This document shows, piece by piece, positions 43,977 to 52,638 of a stretch of 64,000 nt of DNA. The notes under the pieces are model-generated. The model saw nothing but the letters and a program-made list of their open reading frames with translations. It did no database searches and was not told where the DNA came from. The stretch's first letter is position 1. Each line of letters begins with the position of its first letter. Position numbers and translations under genes: made by a program. Source of the DNA: Alphaproteobacteria bacterium (GTDB lineage: Bacteria; Pseudomonadota; Alphaproteobacteria; Micavibrionales; UBA2020); assembly GCA_025934695.1 (NCBI GenBank), contig JAICWS010000001.1, forward strand, positions 1 to 64,000, written 5' to 3'.

Positions 43977-44720
43977 TTATGGTTTAAATGCAGGAGCGGA
44001 TTTCTTTGCCGCAGGCGGCGGACAGACCATGTTCTTCAGCGCCGCCAGAAACTCCGCATCGCCATTCACCGTCACGTCCGCCTGCGGGAAAGCGACTTTC
44101 GGATCGACCGGACGGAAGATCAAAGTGAAGCCCGCGGCCTTTGCAGCCTCCGCCCCGGTCGGGCTGTCTTCGATGCAGACGGGGTTGATCCGCTCTTCAT
44201 CGACGCCCAGCAGTTCCGCCATCTTCTTCCGGGCCTTCAGATAGCAGTAGGGGTCGGGCTTGCCATTGTGGCCGTCGAGGTCGTCGATGGAGAGGACGAA
44301 TTTGAAATCCGTCGCAGGATCGGGGTGAATGTCGATGGCATCGAGCGTGCGCACCGCCGCATAGCCGCGGCTGCCAGAGACAGCGGCCATCGGAACGCCG
44401 GCTGCTTCGAGCAGGTCGAGCGCCTGCGTGATTGCCGGACGGCGTTTTATTTCGCCGGCATGTGCCATATAATATTCCTTCGCTTCCTCGTGGAAGCGCG
44501 CGAAGTCGTTCACTTCAGGAAAAATCTTTTGCAGCCGCTTGAACATCTCGGGTTCGGGGATGCCGACGGTGTAGAACCATTCCTCGTCCTTCACCGGGCA
44601 GCCGATGAAAGAGGAGGCGACGGCGCGGTACTTGCTGTCATGCAGCTTCTCGGTCTCGGCCAGCGTGCCATCGATGTCCCAGAAGACCACCGTGATTTTG
44701 TCCTGCGCGGCCACCGTCAT
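43977..44720 (-). CDS. HAD-superfamily phosphatase/phosphoglucomutase-like, 247 aa
   Basis: HAD hydrolase of the CbbY/beta-phosphoglucomutase-like group. Motif I is FWDIDGTLAETE (nucleophile Asp near residue 15), motif II is AAVSGSRG, motif III is the Lys of NGKPDPYCY, and motif IV is CIEDSPTGAEAAKAAG. A helical cap lies between I and II. An Ala/Lys/Pro tail of ~15 residues (PPPAAKKSAPAFKP) is added at the C-terminus. The start overlaps the ankyrin-like gene's stop by four bases (ATGA). Substrate unknown. Confidence 0.82.
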   Translation of the reverse strand: MTVAAQDKITVVFWDIDGTLAETEKLHDSKYRAVASSFIGCPVKDEEWFYTVGIPEPEMFKRLQKIFPEVNDFARFHEEAKEYYMAHAGEIKRRPAITQALDLLEAAGVPMAAVSGSRGYAAVRTLDAIDIHPDPATDFKFVLSIDDLDGHNGKPDPYCYLKARKKMAELLGVDEERINPVCIEDSPTGAEAAKAAGFTLIFRPVDPKVAFPQADVTVNGDAEFLAALKNMVCPPPAAKKSAPAFKP

Positions 44721-45400
44721 AGGTTCAGCCCCGGCTTCGGCGGTTTCTTTGGCGACAGGGCATCCGCTTCGCGCAACAGCTTTTCGGCTTCGATGCGTTT
44801 TTGCGCGGCTTGTTCGGAAAGCTCGTCCGCCTGTTCCTGCGCGCGGGCGGCCAGCATCGGCTTCAATCTTTCTTCTATTGCCTCGGCGACGCGGGGCAGC
44901 CCTTGCTCGCGCGCGAAGGCGGCCGGAGTTTTCAGCAATTGATATTCCGGCGCATCGGGCGGCAGACGTGGCAGGCCGGGTTTCGTGAGTTCGCCCGGCA
45001 GTTCGACATCCACCAGCGGCAGCTTGACGAGCGCCAGCGCGATGCCTTCGCGCTTCTGTTCGATCGCGGCATAAAGCAGCGAGGGGAGGAAGTAGACCTG
45101 CTTTTCAGGGTCGTTCGACCGAGTCAGGCGCCTGAAATCGTAATGCCAGATCATCAGCGACATCTTGCCCTTGTCGGTGTTCAGCAGGGTCTCAAAAATT
45201 TCGGTATTGCCCTGTTTCAGGGCGAGGGGCAGCGGCATCTTCTTGGTGTTGCCGGGGAAGTACCCGGCATCGGCTCCTTTCGCGAGGGCGGCTTTCACGC
45301 CGTCGAGGTCTTCCGCGCGGATGGTGGCGGCCAGCGCTTTGTATTTGCGCTTTTCTTCGCGTTTTTCCGCCAGCTTGTTAAAAAAGGATCTGATGCTCAT
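44717..45400 (-). CDS. Ankyrin-repeat-like protein, 227 aa
   Basis: The basic amphipathic N-terminus (MSIRSFFNKLAEKREEKRK) is followed by ankyrin-like repeats (IRAEDLDGVKAALAKGADAG and PLPLALKQGNTEIFETLL). A third degenerate repeat follows (YAAIEQKREGIALALVKLP). The C-terminal coiled coil (ARAQEQADELSEQAAQKR) ends in a Pro/Lys stretch (SPKKPPKPGLNL). ATG at 45400 is preferred over an upstream ATG because its N-terminus matches other proteins in this window. It is coupled to the HAD gene by a 4-base overlap. A protein-binding role is inferred. Confidence 0.68.
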   Translation of the reverse strand: MSIRSFFNKLAEKREEKRKYKALAATIRAEDLDGVKAALAKGADAGYFPGNTKKMPLPLALKQGNTEIFETLLNTDKGKMSLMIWHYDFRRLTRSNDPEKQVYFLPSLLYAAIEQKREGIALALVKLPLVDVELPGELTKPGLPRLPPDAPEYQLLKTPAAFAREQGLPRVAEAIEERLKPMLAARAQEQADELSEQAAQKRIEAEKLLREADALSPKKPPKPGLNL

Positions 45401-45468
45401 GACAGATGTTCTACCATGGCGATTAGTCATAATCAAATAATATAAGATATCTTCGCCGCATCAAAGCC

Positions 45469-45972
45469 TTAGCTGGCCTCGATTTCCTTGCGGATGGCGG
45501 TAAGGGCGGTCTCGACGGTTTCCAGCCGCACCGCCGCGCGGTCGCCGCCGAACATGTTTTTCAGGGTGAATGCATTGCCGGTTTTGCCGTTGGCGACGCC
45601 GATATAGACGAGGCCGACGGGTTTCGCATCCGACCCGCCACCGGGGCCCGCGATGCCGGTCGCGGAAACGGCGATCTGCGCGCGCGATACCTTCAGCGCA
45701 CCGCGCGCCATCTCGAGCGCGGTTTCGGCGCTGACGGCGCCGGTCTTTTCAAGCGTATCGGGATTGACGGCGAGGTGCTGAACCTTCGCATCGTTCGAAT
45801 AGGTGATAAAGCCCCGGTCAACCACATCGGAAGAACCGGCGATTTCGGTGAGGCATCCGGCGATCAGCCCGCCGGTGCAGGATTCCGCCGTCGCGATGCG
45901 CAGGCCCCGTTTGCGCGCCTCGGTCAGAATGCTCTCGGCCAGTTGCGTCAGGTGCTGCGGGAAAATCGTCAC
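45469..45972 (-). CDS. pncC: CinA-family nicotinamide-nucleotide amidase (PncC)
   Basis: Deamidates NMN to nicotinic acid mononucleotide in pyridine nucleotide recycling. 167 aa, the stand-alone C-terminal domain of CinA. RIATAESCTGGLIAG carries the catalytic Ser, and VSATGIAGPGGGSDAKPVG is conserved. The start is GTG at 45970–45972, with AGAGGAA seven bases upstream. It is third in the ispDF–pgpA–pncC unit, a common alphaproteobacterial order. Confidence 0.92.
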   Translation of the reverse strand: MTIFPQHLTQLAESILTEARKRGLRIATAESCTGGLIAGCLTEIAGSSDVVDRGFITYSNDAKVQHLAVNPDTLEKTGAVSAETALEMARGALKVSRAQIAVSATGIAGPGGGSDAKPVGLVYIGVANGKTGNAFTLKNMFGGDRAAVRLETVETALTAIRKEIEAS

Positions 45973-45983
45973 GGGCTATTCCT

Positions 45984-46520
45984 CTAGATATAGGCGACCG
46001 CGAAAGCGCCGACGCCCAGCATCGCATAGATGCCGGCCACGACATCATCCATCATCACATCGACGCCCGACTTGCTGCGGTTGTCGAACCAGGAGGCGGG
46101 CCAGGGTTTCCAGACGTCGAACAGGCGGAACAGCATCAACCCGAGCAACCAGAGGTTCCAGTGCCCCTCGGCGGGAATGGCCGCGATCCACATGCCGACG
46201 ACTTCGTCCACCACGATGGTCTGGTCATCGACCACGCCGGATTTCTTGCCATAGCCGTCGGCCGCAACCGTGCCGATCAGCAGCAGAGCGAGCGCGGCAA
46301 GGGCGAGGCCGATCCAGCTGGCCTCCTGCGCGATGAGGTATCCGACGGGAATGGCGGCGATCGAGCCCATGGTGCCGGGCGCGGGGCGGATGCGGCCCGA
46401 GCCGAACCAGGTCGCGAGCCAGATGCGCCATTGCACCATCGCTGTTTCCGCCGGCAAGGGTTCGATGCGCGGCGTCAGCTTTGCGAGCCAGGGATGCGGC
46501 GCTTTTTGCAGCTCTTCCAT
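45984..46520 (-). CDS. pgpA: Phosphatidylglycerophosphatase A
   Basis: Removes phosphate from phosphatidylglycerophosphate to make phosphatidylglycerol at the inner membrane. 178 aa. The acidic catalytic motif DDQTIVVDEVVGMWI and MLFRLFDVWKPWPASWFD are diagnostic, and VDVMMDDVVAGIYA is conserved at the C-terminus. A ~30-residue N-terminal extension precedes the first hydrophobic helix. It starts one base after the ispDF stop (TGACATG). Confidence 0.94.
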   Translation of the reverse strand: MEELQKAPHPWLAKLTPRIEPLPAETAMVQWRIWLATWFGSGRIRPAPGTMGSIAAIPVGYLIAQEASWIGLALAALALLLIGTVAADGYGKKSGVVDDQTIVVDEVVGMWIAAIPAEGHWNLWLLGLMLFRLFDVWKPWPASWFDNRSKSGVDVMMDDVVAGIYAMLGVGAFAVAYI

Positions 46521-46521
46521 G

Positions 46522-47742
46522 TCAAGTCCCCCATTTTCTGATGTCGTCGGCAGCGGCGGCGGGCGCCAGTGTGAAAGGCAGCCGCACGGTCGCCACAGCT
46601 TCGGCGGCGATGCCTTCGCCGCGTCCGGTGAAACCCAGTCCTTCCGTCGTCGTCGCCTTGAGGCTGACGCGCGAGACGGGCAGGTTCATGATGTCCGCGA
46701 TGCGCGCGCGCATCCGGTCGCGGTGCGGGCCGATCTTCGGCGCTTCGCAGATAATCGTGACATCGACATGACTGACGAGGCCGCCGCGCGCGGCGACAAG
46801 ATTATTCGCATGCTTCAGGAACGCGGCGCTGTCCGCGCCTTTCCAGCGATTGTCCTTGGGGCTGAAATGCATGCCGATATCGCCGTCGCCGATGGCGCCC
46901 AGCAGCGCATCGGTGAGCGCATGAAGTCCGACATCGGCGTCGGAATGGCCTTCGAGGACTTTGTCATGCGCGAACTCGATGCCGCAGAGCATGAGTTTCC
47001 GTCCGCCCGTAGTCGCGACGAGACGATGCACATCATAGCCGGTGCCGGTGCGGACATCGCCGCAGCGCGCGCTGAGCTGCTGTTCCATCAGCGCGAGGTC
47101 GTCGTTATGAGTGATCTTGAAATTGCCCTTGTCGCCAGGCACCAGCGATACTTTGCGTCCTGCCAGTTCGCACAGGGCGGCGTCGTCGGTGACGGTCGCG
47201 CTTCTATGCTTCCGATGCAGGTCGAGGATCAGGCTGAAACGGAAAGCCTGCGGCGTTTGGACCGTATAGAGATTGTCGCGGTTTTCCGTCCCGCTGCCGG
47301 CCGGCGTCACACGCCGGATCGTATCGGTGACGGGCAGGCCGGGCACGACCGCCTCATCCTGCCGGACCTTGCCGCAGATTGCGCTGATCAAGGCGGGGGT
47401 GATGCCAGGCCGGGCCGCATCATGGATGAGAATGAAATCCGGCTTCGCGGCGGCGATGGCCTCGAGCCCTTTGAGCACGGAATCCTGTCGCGAGGTGCCG
47501 CCGGTGATGGGGGCGGCCAGCTTCAGCCCTTCGACGGCCTGGGCGTAGAGGGACTGATGATCGGCGTGGATAACGACATGAACATCGGAAATATCCGGGC
47601 ACTGAAGGAAATTTTCGACGCTCCAGCGCAGGACCGGACGGCCCAGCAGGGGCAGATACTGCTTGGGCAAGCCGCCGCCGAAACGCTCGCCGGTGCCGGC
47701 GGCGACGATGAGGGCGGCGATGCGCGGCTTTTTATTATCCAT
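46522..47742 (-). CDS. ispDF: Bifunctional IspD/IspF enzyme (MEP pathway)
   Basis: 406 aa fusion catalysing two non-consecutive MEP steps. The first is CTP-dependent cytidylylation of methylerythritol phosphate (IspD, residues 1–230: AAGTGERFGGGLPKQYL, HDAARPGITP). The second is cyclisation to the 2,4-cyclodiphosphate (IspF, from about 240: GTGYDVHRL with zinc ligands, GHSDADVGLHALTDALL). The fusion is a hallmark of alphaproteobacteria and a few others. It shares the pathway with dxr at 9 kb. It heads a three-gene minus-strand unit. Confidence 0.96.
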   Translation of the reverse strand: MDNKKPRIAALIVAAGTGERFGGGLPKQYLPLLGRPVLRWSVENFLQCPDISDVHVVIHADHQSLYAQAVEGLKLAAPITGGTSRQDSVLKGLEAIAAAKPDFILIHDAARPGITPALISAICGKVRQDEAVVPGLPVTDTIRRVTPAGSGTENRDNLYTVQTPQAFRFSLILDLHRKHRSATVTDDAALCELAGRKVSLVPGDKGNFKITHNDDLALMEQQLSARCGDVRTGTGYDVHRLVATTGGRKLMLCGIEFAHDKVLEGHSDADVGLHALTDALLGAIGDGDIGMHFSPKDNRWKGADSAAFLKHANNLVAARGGLVSHVDVTIICEAPKIGPHRDRMRARIADIMNLPVSRVSLKATTTEGLGFTGRGEGIAAEAVATVRLPFTLAPAAAADDIRKWGT

Positions 47743-47813
47743 AATATACCAAAAGTGAGCGCCAAAGCACTGTCAAAATTAACTTTAGGGCTGCGAGAAT
47801 GCCCGGTCAACGC

Positions 47814-47843
47814 TTGTTATTTTTCACAAAATAGGGCTATATG
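47814..47843 (+). promoter_or_regulatory. Candidate sigma-70 promoter for ntrBC
   Basis: TTGTTA (47814–47819) and TATATG (47838–47843) are separated by 18 bases in the AT-rich gap between ispDF and ntrB. I looked for a sigma-54 pair (GG–N10–GC) and did not find one with correct spacing. Confidence 0.4.
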
Positions 47844-47931
47844 TTGCGGTGCATAAACTTTGGGCGGTATCCTGTTTTGCACAAATAGTAGGCAACAAAA
47901 ACTTTCTATAAAAAGACCAGACCTGGCCTCG

Positions 47932-49005
47932 ATGCGCAATTTGAAAGAAAAACAGATCATCGTCCCCCTCAAGCGGACGGCTTCGCCGGACGTGAAGGCG
48001 ATTTTTCACGCGCTGCCGGATGCCGTGCTGGTATTCGATGCCGCTGACGGCGTTGTTCTTTATTCAAACCACGCCGCGCAGGCCTTCTTCGGGCTCGGCG
48101 ATAAAAATCTTCTGGGAAAACAAATCCACGCGCTGCTGGGTGAGGCGAGCCCGGCCCTGAATAACTCCGGCCAGACCGTGACGCTGCATGACATACATAT
48201 CAACGCGAAGCGCGTCGAGAGCCTGTCCCTCATCCCGATGGAGGAGCAGGGGCTTTGCCTGCTCGTCCTGCGGCATGAGGCGCTGCCGGTGCGCAATGAA
48301 TGGGTCTCGCGCGTCAAGCGCAGCCTGCAGCCCGCGCAGCACCTGGCGCGCGTGCTGGCGCATGAGATCAAGAACCCGCTGGCCGGCATCCGCGGCGCAG
48401 CGCAGTTGCTGGCGAAGTCCGACCTGTCGCCGGACGACCAAGAACTGGCGCAACTCATCGATGCCGAGACGCAGCGCATTTCGCGGCTGATCGACAAAGT
48501 CAATATTTTCGACGATGCGCCGGCGCAGCAGTACCGCCTCATCAACATCCATGAAGTGCTGGAACATGTCGCGCGCCTCGCGGAGTCCGGCTTCGGCGTC
48601 AAAATCACGCCGCAATATGATCCATCGCTGCCCGACATTCACGGCCATCCGGACCGGCTCGTGCAGGCGCTGCTGAATCTCGTCAAGAACGCGGCGGAAG
48701 CGCTGCCCGCGGAAGGCGGGCGCATCATCGTGCGCACTTATTACGACACGGCGGCGGCCTTCCATCCCGAAAGCCGCGCCAAGCTTCCGGTCTGCGTCGC
48801 CGTCGAAGACAACGGCACGGGCATCGATCCTACGATGCAGGAAAGAATTTTCGAGCCCTATCGCACGACGAAACCGAAGGGCGAGGGGCTCGGCCTGTCT
48901 ATCGTCTCCAAGATCGTCGACGACCATGGCGGCGCCATCGATGTGGCGAGCGCGCCGGGCAGGACTGTCTTCAGGCTCAGCTTTCCGCGGGGTGATCGGA
49001 CATGA
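47932..49005 (+). CDS. ntrB: Nitrogen regulation sensor kinase NtrB
   Basis: PII-controlled histidine kinase/phosphatase that sets NtrC phosphorylation. 357 aa, cytosolic. A PAS domain (about 20–120, FHALPDAVLVFDAADGVVLY) is followed by the dimerisation H-box LAHEIKNPLAGIRG (His144). The HATPase domain has NLVKNAAEAL and GEGLGLSIV. The frame opens at 47860, but ATG at 47932 gives the usual N-terminus. The stop overlaps ntrC (ATGA). The dusB gene often found just upstream in relatives is not here. Confidence 0.93.
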   Translation: MRNLKEKQIIVPLKRTASPDVKAIFHALPDAVLVFDAADGVVLYSNHAAQAFFGLGDKNLLGKQIHALLGEASPALNNSGQTVTLHDIHINAKRVESLSLIPMEEQGLCLLVLRHEALPVRNEWVSRVKRSLQPAQHLARVLAHEIKNPLAGIRGAAQLLAKSDLSPDDQELAQLIDAETQRISRLIDKVNIFDDAPAQQYRLINIHEVLEHVARLAESGFGVKITPQYDPSLPDIHGHPDRLVQALLNLVKNAAEALPAEGGRIIVRTYYDTAAAFHPESRAKLPVCVAVEDNGTGIDPTMQERIFEPYRTTKPKGEGLGLSIVSKIVDDHGGAIDVASAPGRTVFRLSFPRGDRT

Positions 49006-50426
49006 CCGATACCCGCACTGTCCTGATCGCCGACGACGATGTGTCGATCCGCACCGTGCTGTCGCAGGCGCTGAAACGCGCCGGCTACGACGTCGAGGCG
49101 ACCGACAATGGCGCGACGCTGTACCAGTGGATATTGGAAGGCCGCGGCGATCTCGTCATCACCGATGTGATGATGCCGGGCGAAAACGGCCTCGACCTGA
49201 TCCCCAAAATCCATGCCAAGCGTCCCGGCATGAAAGTCATCGTCATGAGCGCGCAGAATGCGCTGACGACGGCGATCTCGGCTTCCGAAAAAGGCGCGCT
49301 GGATTATTTGCCCAAGCCCTTCGATATCGACGGGCTTCTCGAAACGGTGCGCGGCGCCTTCCGCAAGACCATCGCGACGGAGCAGGACAATACCATCGAC
49401 ACGGCGGATGCGCTCAACAAGTCCTTCGTTGTCGGCCAGTCACGCGCCATGCAGGAGATTTACCGCACCGTCGCGCGCCTGCGCAATTCGGACCTCACCG
49501 TTCTCATGACCGGCGAATCCGGCACCGGCAAGGAAGTCATCGCCCGTGCGCTGCATGCCTTCAGCCGCTGGAAAGAGGGGCCTTTTGTCGCGCTCAACAT
49601 GGCGGCGATCCCGAAAGAGCTTATCGAAAGCGAACTGTTCGGCCATGAAAAGGGCGCCTTCACCGGCGCCACGCAGAAAACCATCGGACGCTTCGAGCAG
49701 GCTCAAGGAGGAACCCTGTTCCTCGATGAAATCGGCGACATGCCCTACGAGGCGCAGACGCGCCTCTTGCGCGTGCTGCAGGAAGGCGAATTCACCAGCG
49801 TCGGCGGCCGCCGCCTCGTCAAAACGCGCCTGCGCATCATCGCCGCGACAAACCGCGACATGCAGGCGCTCGTGCGGCAGGGCAAGTTCCGCGAGGACCT
49901 TTACTATCGCCTTAACGTCATTCCGCTGCACATTCCGCCCTTGCGCGACCGGTCCGAGGATATCCCGGCGCTGGTGCAGCATTTCATCGCACAGTTGGGC
50001 AGCCTGAAAGTCTTCGAGCCCGAGGCGATGCGCCTGATCCAGCAGCAGCCCTGGGCCGGCAATATCCGCGAGCTAGAGAATTTCACGCGCCGTCTGGCGG
50101 CGCTATGTCCGCAGGAAATCATCGACGCGGCCGCGGCTGCCGCCGAACTCAAGCGCCTATCGCGCGCCGAAAACGCTGCGCCCAAAGGCCGCGACGAACT
50201 GATCGCGGCGCTGATGAACGATTATTTCGCGGCCTGGGGCAACGCCCTTCCGCAAGGCGGCATCCATGCGCCGGTCATCTGCGACATCGAAAAGCCGCTG
50301 ATCGAGCGGGCGCTGGAGCTGACCGGCGGCAACCAGATCCGCGCCGCCGAAATCCTCGGCCTTAATCGCAACACGCTGCGCAAGAAAATCCGCGAGCTGC
50401 GGATCGACGTCAGGAGGGGCGCATGA
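49002..50426 (+). CDS. ntrC: Nitrogen regulation response regulator NtrC
   Basis: Sigma-54 activator for nitrogen-starvation genes. 474 aa. The receiver domain has phospho-acceptor Asp55 (VITDVMMPGENG). The AAA+ domain carries Walker A GESGTGKE, the sigma-54-contacting loop GAFTGA near residue 218 and Walker B GGTLFLDEIGD. The C-terminal Fis-type HTH reads GGNQIRAAEILGLNRNTLR. It overlaps ntrB and ntrY by four bases each. All residues for activation are intact. Confidence 0.96.
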   Translation: MTDTRTVLIADDDVSIRTVLSQALKRAGYDVEATDNGATLYQWILEGRGDLVITDVMMPGENGLDLIPKIHAKRPGMKVIVMSAQNALTTAISASEKGALDYLPKPFDIDGLLETVRGAFRKTIATEQDNTIDTADALNKSFVVGQSRAMQEIYRTVARLRNSDLTVLMTGESGTGKEVIARALHAFSRWKEGPFVALNMAAIPKELIESELFGHEKGAFTGATQKTIGRFEQAQGGTLFLDEIGDMPYEAQTRLLRVLQEGEFTSVGGRRLVKTRLRIIAATNRDMQALVRQGKFREDLYYRLNVIPLHIPPLRDRSEDIPALVQHFIAQLGSLKVFEPEAMRLIQQQPWAGNIRELENFTRRLAALCPQEIIDAAAAAAELKRLSRAENAAPKGRDELIAALMNDYFAAWGNALPQGGIHAPVICDIEKPLIERALELTGGNQIRAAEILGLNRNTLRKKIRELRIDVRRGA

Positions 50427-52627
50427 CCGAAGCCGTCGCCGATCTGCGGCAGAGCCTGGCGAGCCGTCTCGGTTTCGCGATGCTGCGCCTCGCGGATTCG
50501 CGCCGTCTCATGGTGGCGCTGACCATCGTCGCCTGCGTGGCCTGCTTCGCGACCGGCGAGGTGATGACGCAGGGCTCGGGCGACAGCGTCAAGACCGGCT
50601 ACTGGCTGCTCAACCTCGATCTCGTCGTCCTGTTGCTGCTCGGCACGATGGTCGCCTACAAGCTCGTCGGCCTGTGGGCGCGCAAGAAAAGCGGCATCGC
50701 GGGCGCGCAGCTGCATACCCAGCTTGTCCTTATCTTCAGTTTCATCGCGGCGGCGCCCGCGATCCTGATGGTCGTCTTTTCCTCGGCCTTCCTCTATTTC
50801 GGCGTCCATGCCTGGTTCGACGAGCGCGTCAGCACGGCAGTGAACGAGTCCCGCGTGGTGGCGCAGGCATACCTCAAGGAACACCAGCAGGTCATGCGCG
50901 CCGATGTCCTCGCGATGGCGAACGACCTGAATCGCGAAGCGCCCGCTATGATGGAAAGCCCGGACAATTTCAATACCTTCGTCGACACGCAAAGCCAGCT
51001 GCGCAATCTGTCCGAGGCGCTGGTGTTCCGCTCCTCCGACAGCGCTGTGCTGGCGCGCTCGCGCCTCGCCGTCACGCTCCAACTCGACTGGCCCTCGCCG
51101 AAGAATATAGCAGATGCGGCCAAGGGCGACGTCGTGCTGATCACGACCGACAACAGCGACCGCATCCGTGCCCTGGTGCGCCTCGATCGTTATGTCGATG
51201 CTTACCTGTACGTCGAGCGCTTCGTCGACGCCAATGTGCTGCAGCACATGCAGACGACGCAGGAGGCGGTCGACGCCTATAATACGCTGAAAGCGCGCCA
51301 GAACCAGATGCAGATCGTCGCGACCTCGACCTTCATGGCGGTCTCGCTGCTGCTGCTGATGGCGGCCGTGTGGTTCGGCCTGATGTTCTCGGAACGCCTT
51401 GTCGCGCCGATCTCGGCGCTTATCACGGCGACCGAGCGCGCGCGGCGCGGCGATCTTTCGGTGCGCGTGGCGGAGCCGCAGACGGATGACGAGCTCGCGC
51501 TGTTGGGCCGCGCGTTCAACCGCATGACGAACCAGCTGGAAGGCCAGCAGGAAGAACTGCTCGCCGCCAACCGTATGCTCGACGAGCGCCGCCGCTTCAC
51601 CGAGGCCATCCTGGCTGGTGCCTCGACGGGAGTCGTAGGGTTGGGCTTCGAGGGCGTCATCACCCTCGCCAACAAGATGGCGGAAGAATTGCTGCTGGGC
51701 GCGCAGGCAGGTGTGCTGACCGGCCGCAAGCTGGTCGAATTCATCCCGGAAGCCGAGGAAGTCCTCAAGAACGCGCTGCCGCACCAGGAACGCGTCTGGC
51801 CGCTGGAACTGGAATATGCCGCCGGCGACGGGCCGCGCAAAACCATCCTCCTGCGCATCATGGCCGAGCGCGGCGGGCAAGGGGCGGTCGCCACGCTCGA
51901 CGATATTTCCGCGCTCGTCTCCGCCCAGCGCAAGGCCGCCTGGGCCGACGTGGCGCGCCGCATCGCCCATGAGATCAAGAACCCGCTGACGCCGATCCAG
52001 CTTTCGGCCGAGCGTCTGCGCCGCCGCTACCTGCCGCAGATCAAGGACGATCCCGAGACTTTCGAAAAATGCACCGAAACGATCATCCGCCAAGTGAACG
52101 ATATCGGCCATATGGTCAGCGAATTTTCGGCCTATGCCCGGATGCCGGTGCCAAACAAGAAAATCGAGAATGTTGTAGAGGTGTGTCAGGATGCGCTGAT
52201 TCTGCAACGGCAGGCGCATCCCGACATCGGCTTCGGCTTTATCGCGGGCGAAACGGTCATCAACGCGAACGTCGACCGGGCGCAGCTGACGCAGGTGCTG
52301 ACCAATCTTCTGAATAACGCCATTGACTCCATCCACGAGCGCCAGCAGCAAAAGCCGGGCGACGGGCGCGTTAAGATCGTGGTCGAACAAAAGGGCGCAA
52401 ATATTTCAATTTCCGTTGAAGATAATGGTCTCGGCCTGCCCGACAAGGTCAAGGACCAGCTCACGGAACCCTATGTGACGACGAAGAAGAAAGGCTCGGG
52501 TCTCGGCCTTGCTATCGTCAAGAAAATTATGGAAGATCATGCCGGAAGCGTGGTATTGGAAGACAGTCTTTTTCAGGACGTTAAATCCGGCGCAAAAGCT
52601 GTTATAGTCTTCCCCAGTGACATTTAG
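50423..52627 (+). CDS. ntrY: Nitrogen regulation transmembrane sensor kinase NtrY
   Basis: Membrane histidine kinase of the NtrY/NtrX pair, linked to nitrogen and redox responses and envelope functions. 734 aa. Membrane segments lie near residues 30–50, 60–80, 95–125 and 295–320, with an extracytoplasmic stretch between the last two. HAMP (about 320–375), PAS, the H-box IAHEIKNPLTPIQ (His516) and a HATPase domain (NNAIDSIHERQ, GSGLGLAIV) follow. It starts inside ntrC (ATGA), with GGAGGGG as ribosome-binding site. Confidence 0.95.
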   Translation: MTEAVADLRQSLASRLGFAMLRLADSRRLMVALTIVACVACFATGEVMTQGSGDSVKTGYWLLNLDLVVLLLLGTMVAYKLVGLWARKKSGIAGAQLHTQLVLIFSFIAAAPAILMVVFSSAFLYFGVHAWFDERVSTAVNESRVVAQAYLKEHQQVMRADVLAMANDLNREAPAMMESPDNFNTFVDTQSQLRNLSEALVFRSSDSAVLARSRLAVTLQLDWPSPKNIADAAKGDVVLITTDNSDRIRALVRLDRYVDAYLYVERFVDANVLQHMQTTQEAVDAYNTLKARQNQMQIVATSTFMAVSLLLLMAAVWFGLMFSERLVAPISALITATERARRGDLSVRVAEPQTDDELALLGRAFNRMTNQLEGQQEELLAANRMLDERRRFTEAILAGASTGVVGLGFEGVITLANKMAEELLLGAQAGVLTGRKLVEFIPEAEEVLKNALPHQERVWPLELEYAAGDGPRKTILLRIMAERGGQGAVATLDDISALVSAQRKAAWADVARRIAHEIKNPLTPIQLSAERLRRRYLPQIKDDPETFEKCTETIIRQVNDIGHMVSEFSAYARMPVPNKKIENVVEVCQDALILQRQAHPDIGFGFIAGETVINANVDRAQLTQVLTNLLNNAIDSIHERQQQKPGDGRVKIVVEQKGANISISVEDNGLGLPDKVKDQLTEPYVTTKKKGSGLGLAIVKKIMEDHAGSVVLEDSLFQDVKSGAKAVIVFPSDI

Positions 52628-52638
52628 GTGACGATCAT

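Noticed and set aside
47861-47882. Possible sigma-54 promoter before ntrB (GG…GC pattern near TTTTGCAC)
   Set aside because: The distance between GG and GC is 11 or 14 bases, not the required 10.
47860-47931. N-terminal extension of NtrB (24 residues)
   Set aside because: The extra residues lie in the AT-rich leader next to the promoter-like site and do not resemble NtrB N-termini.
50222-52390. A 722-codon minus-strand frame opposite ntrY
   Set aside because: Shadow of the well-supported ntrY gene; no recognisable domain, and rich in Arg/His/Asp as expected from antisense reading.
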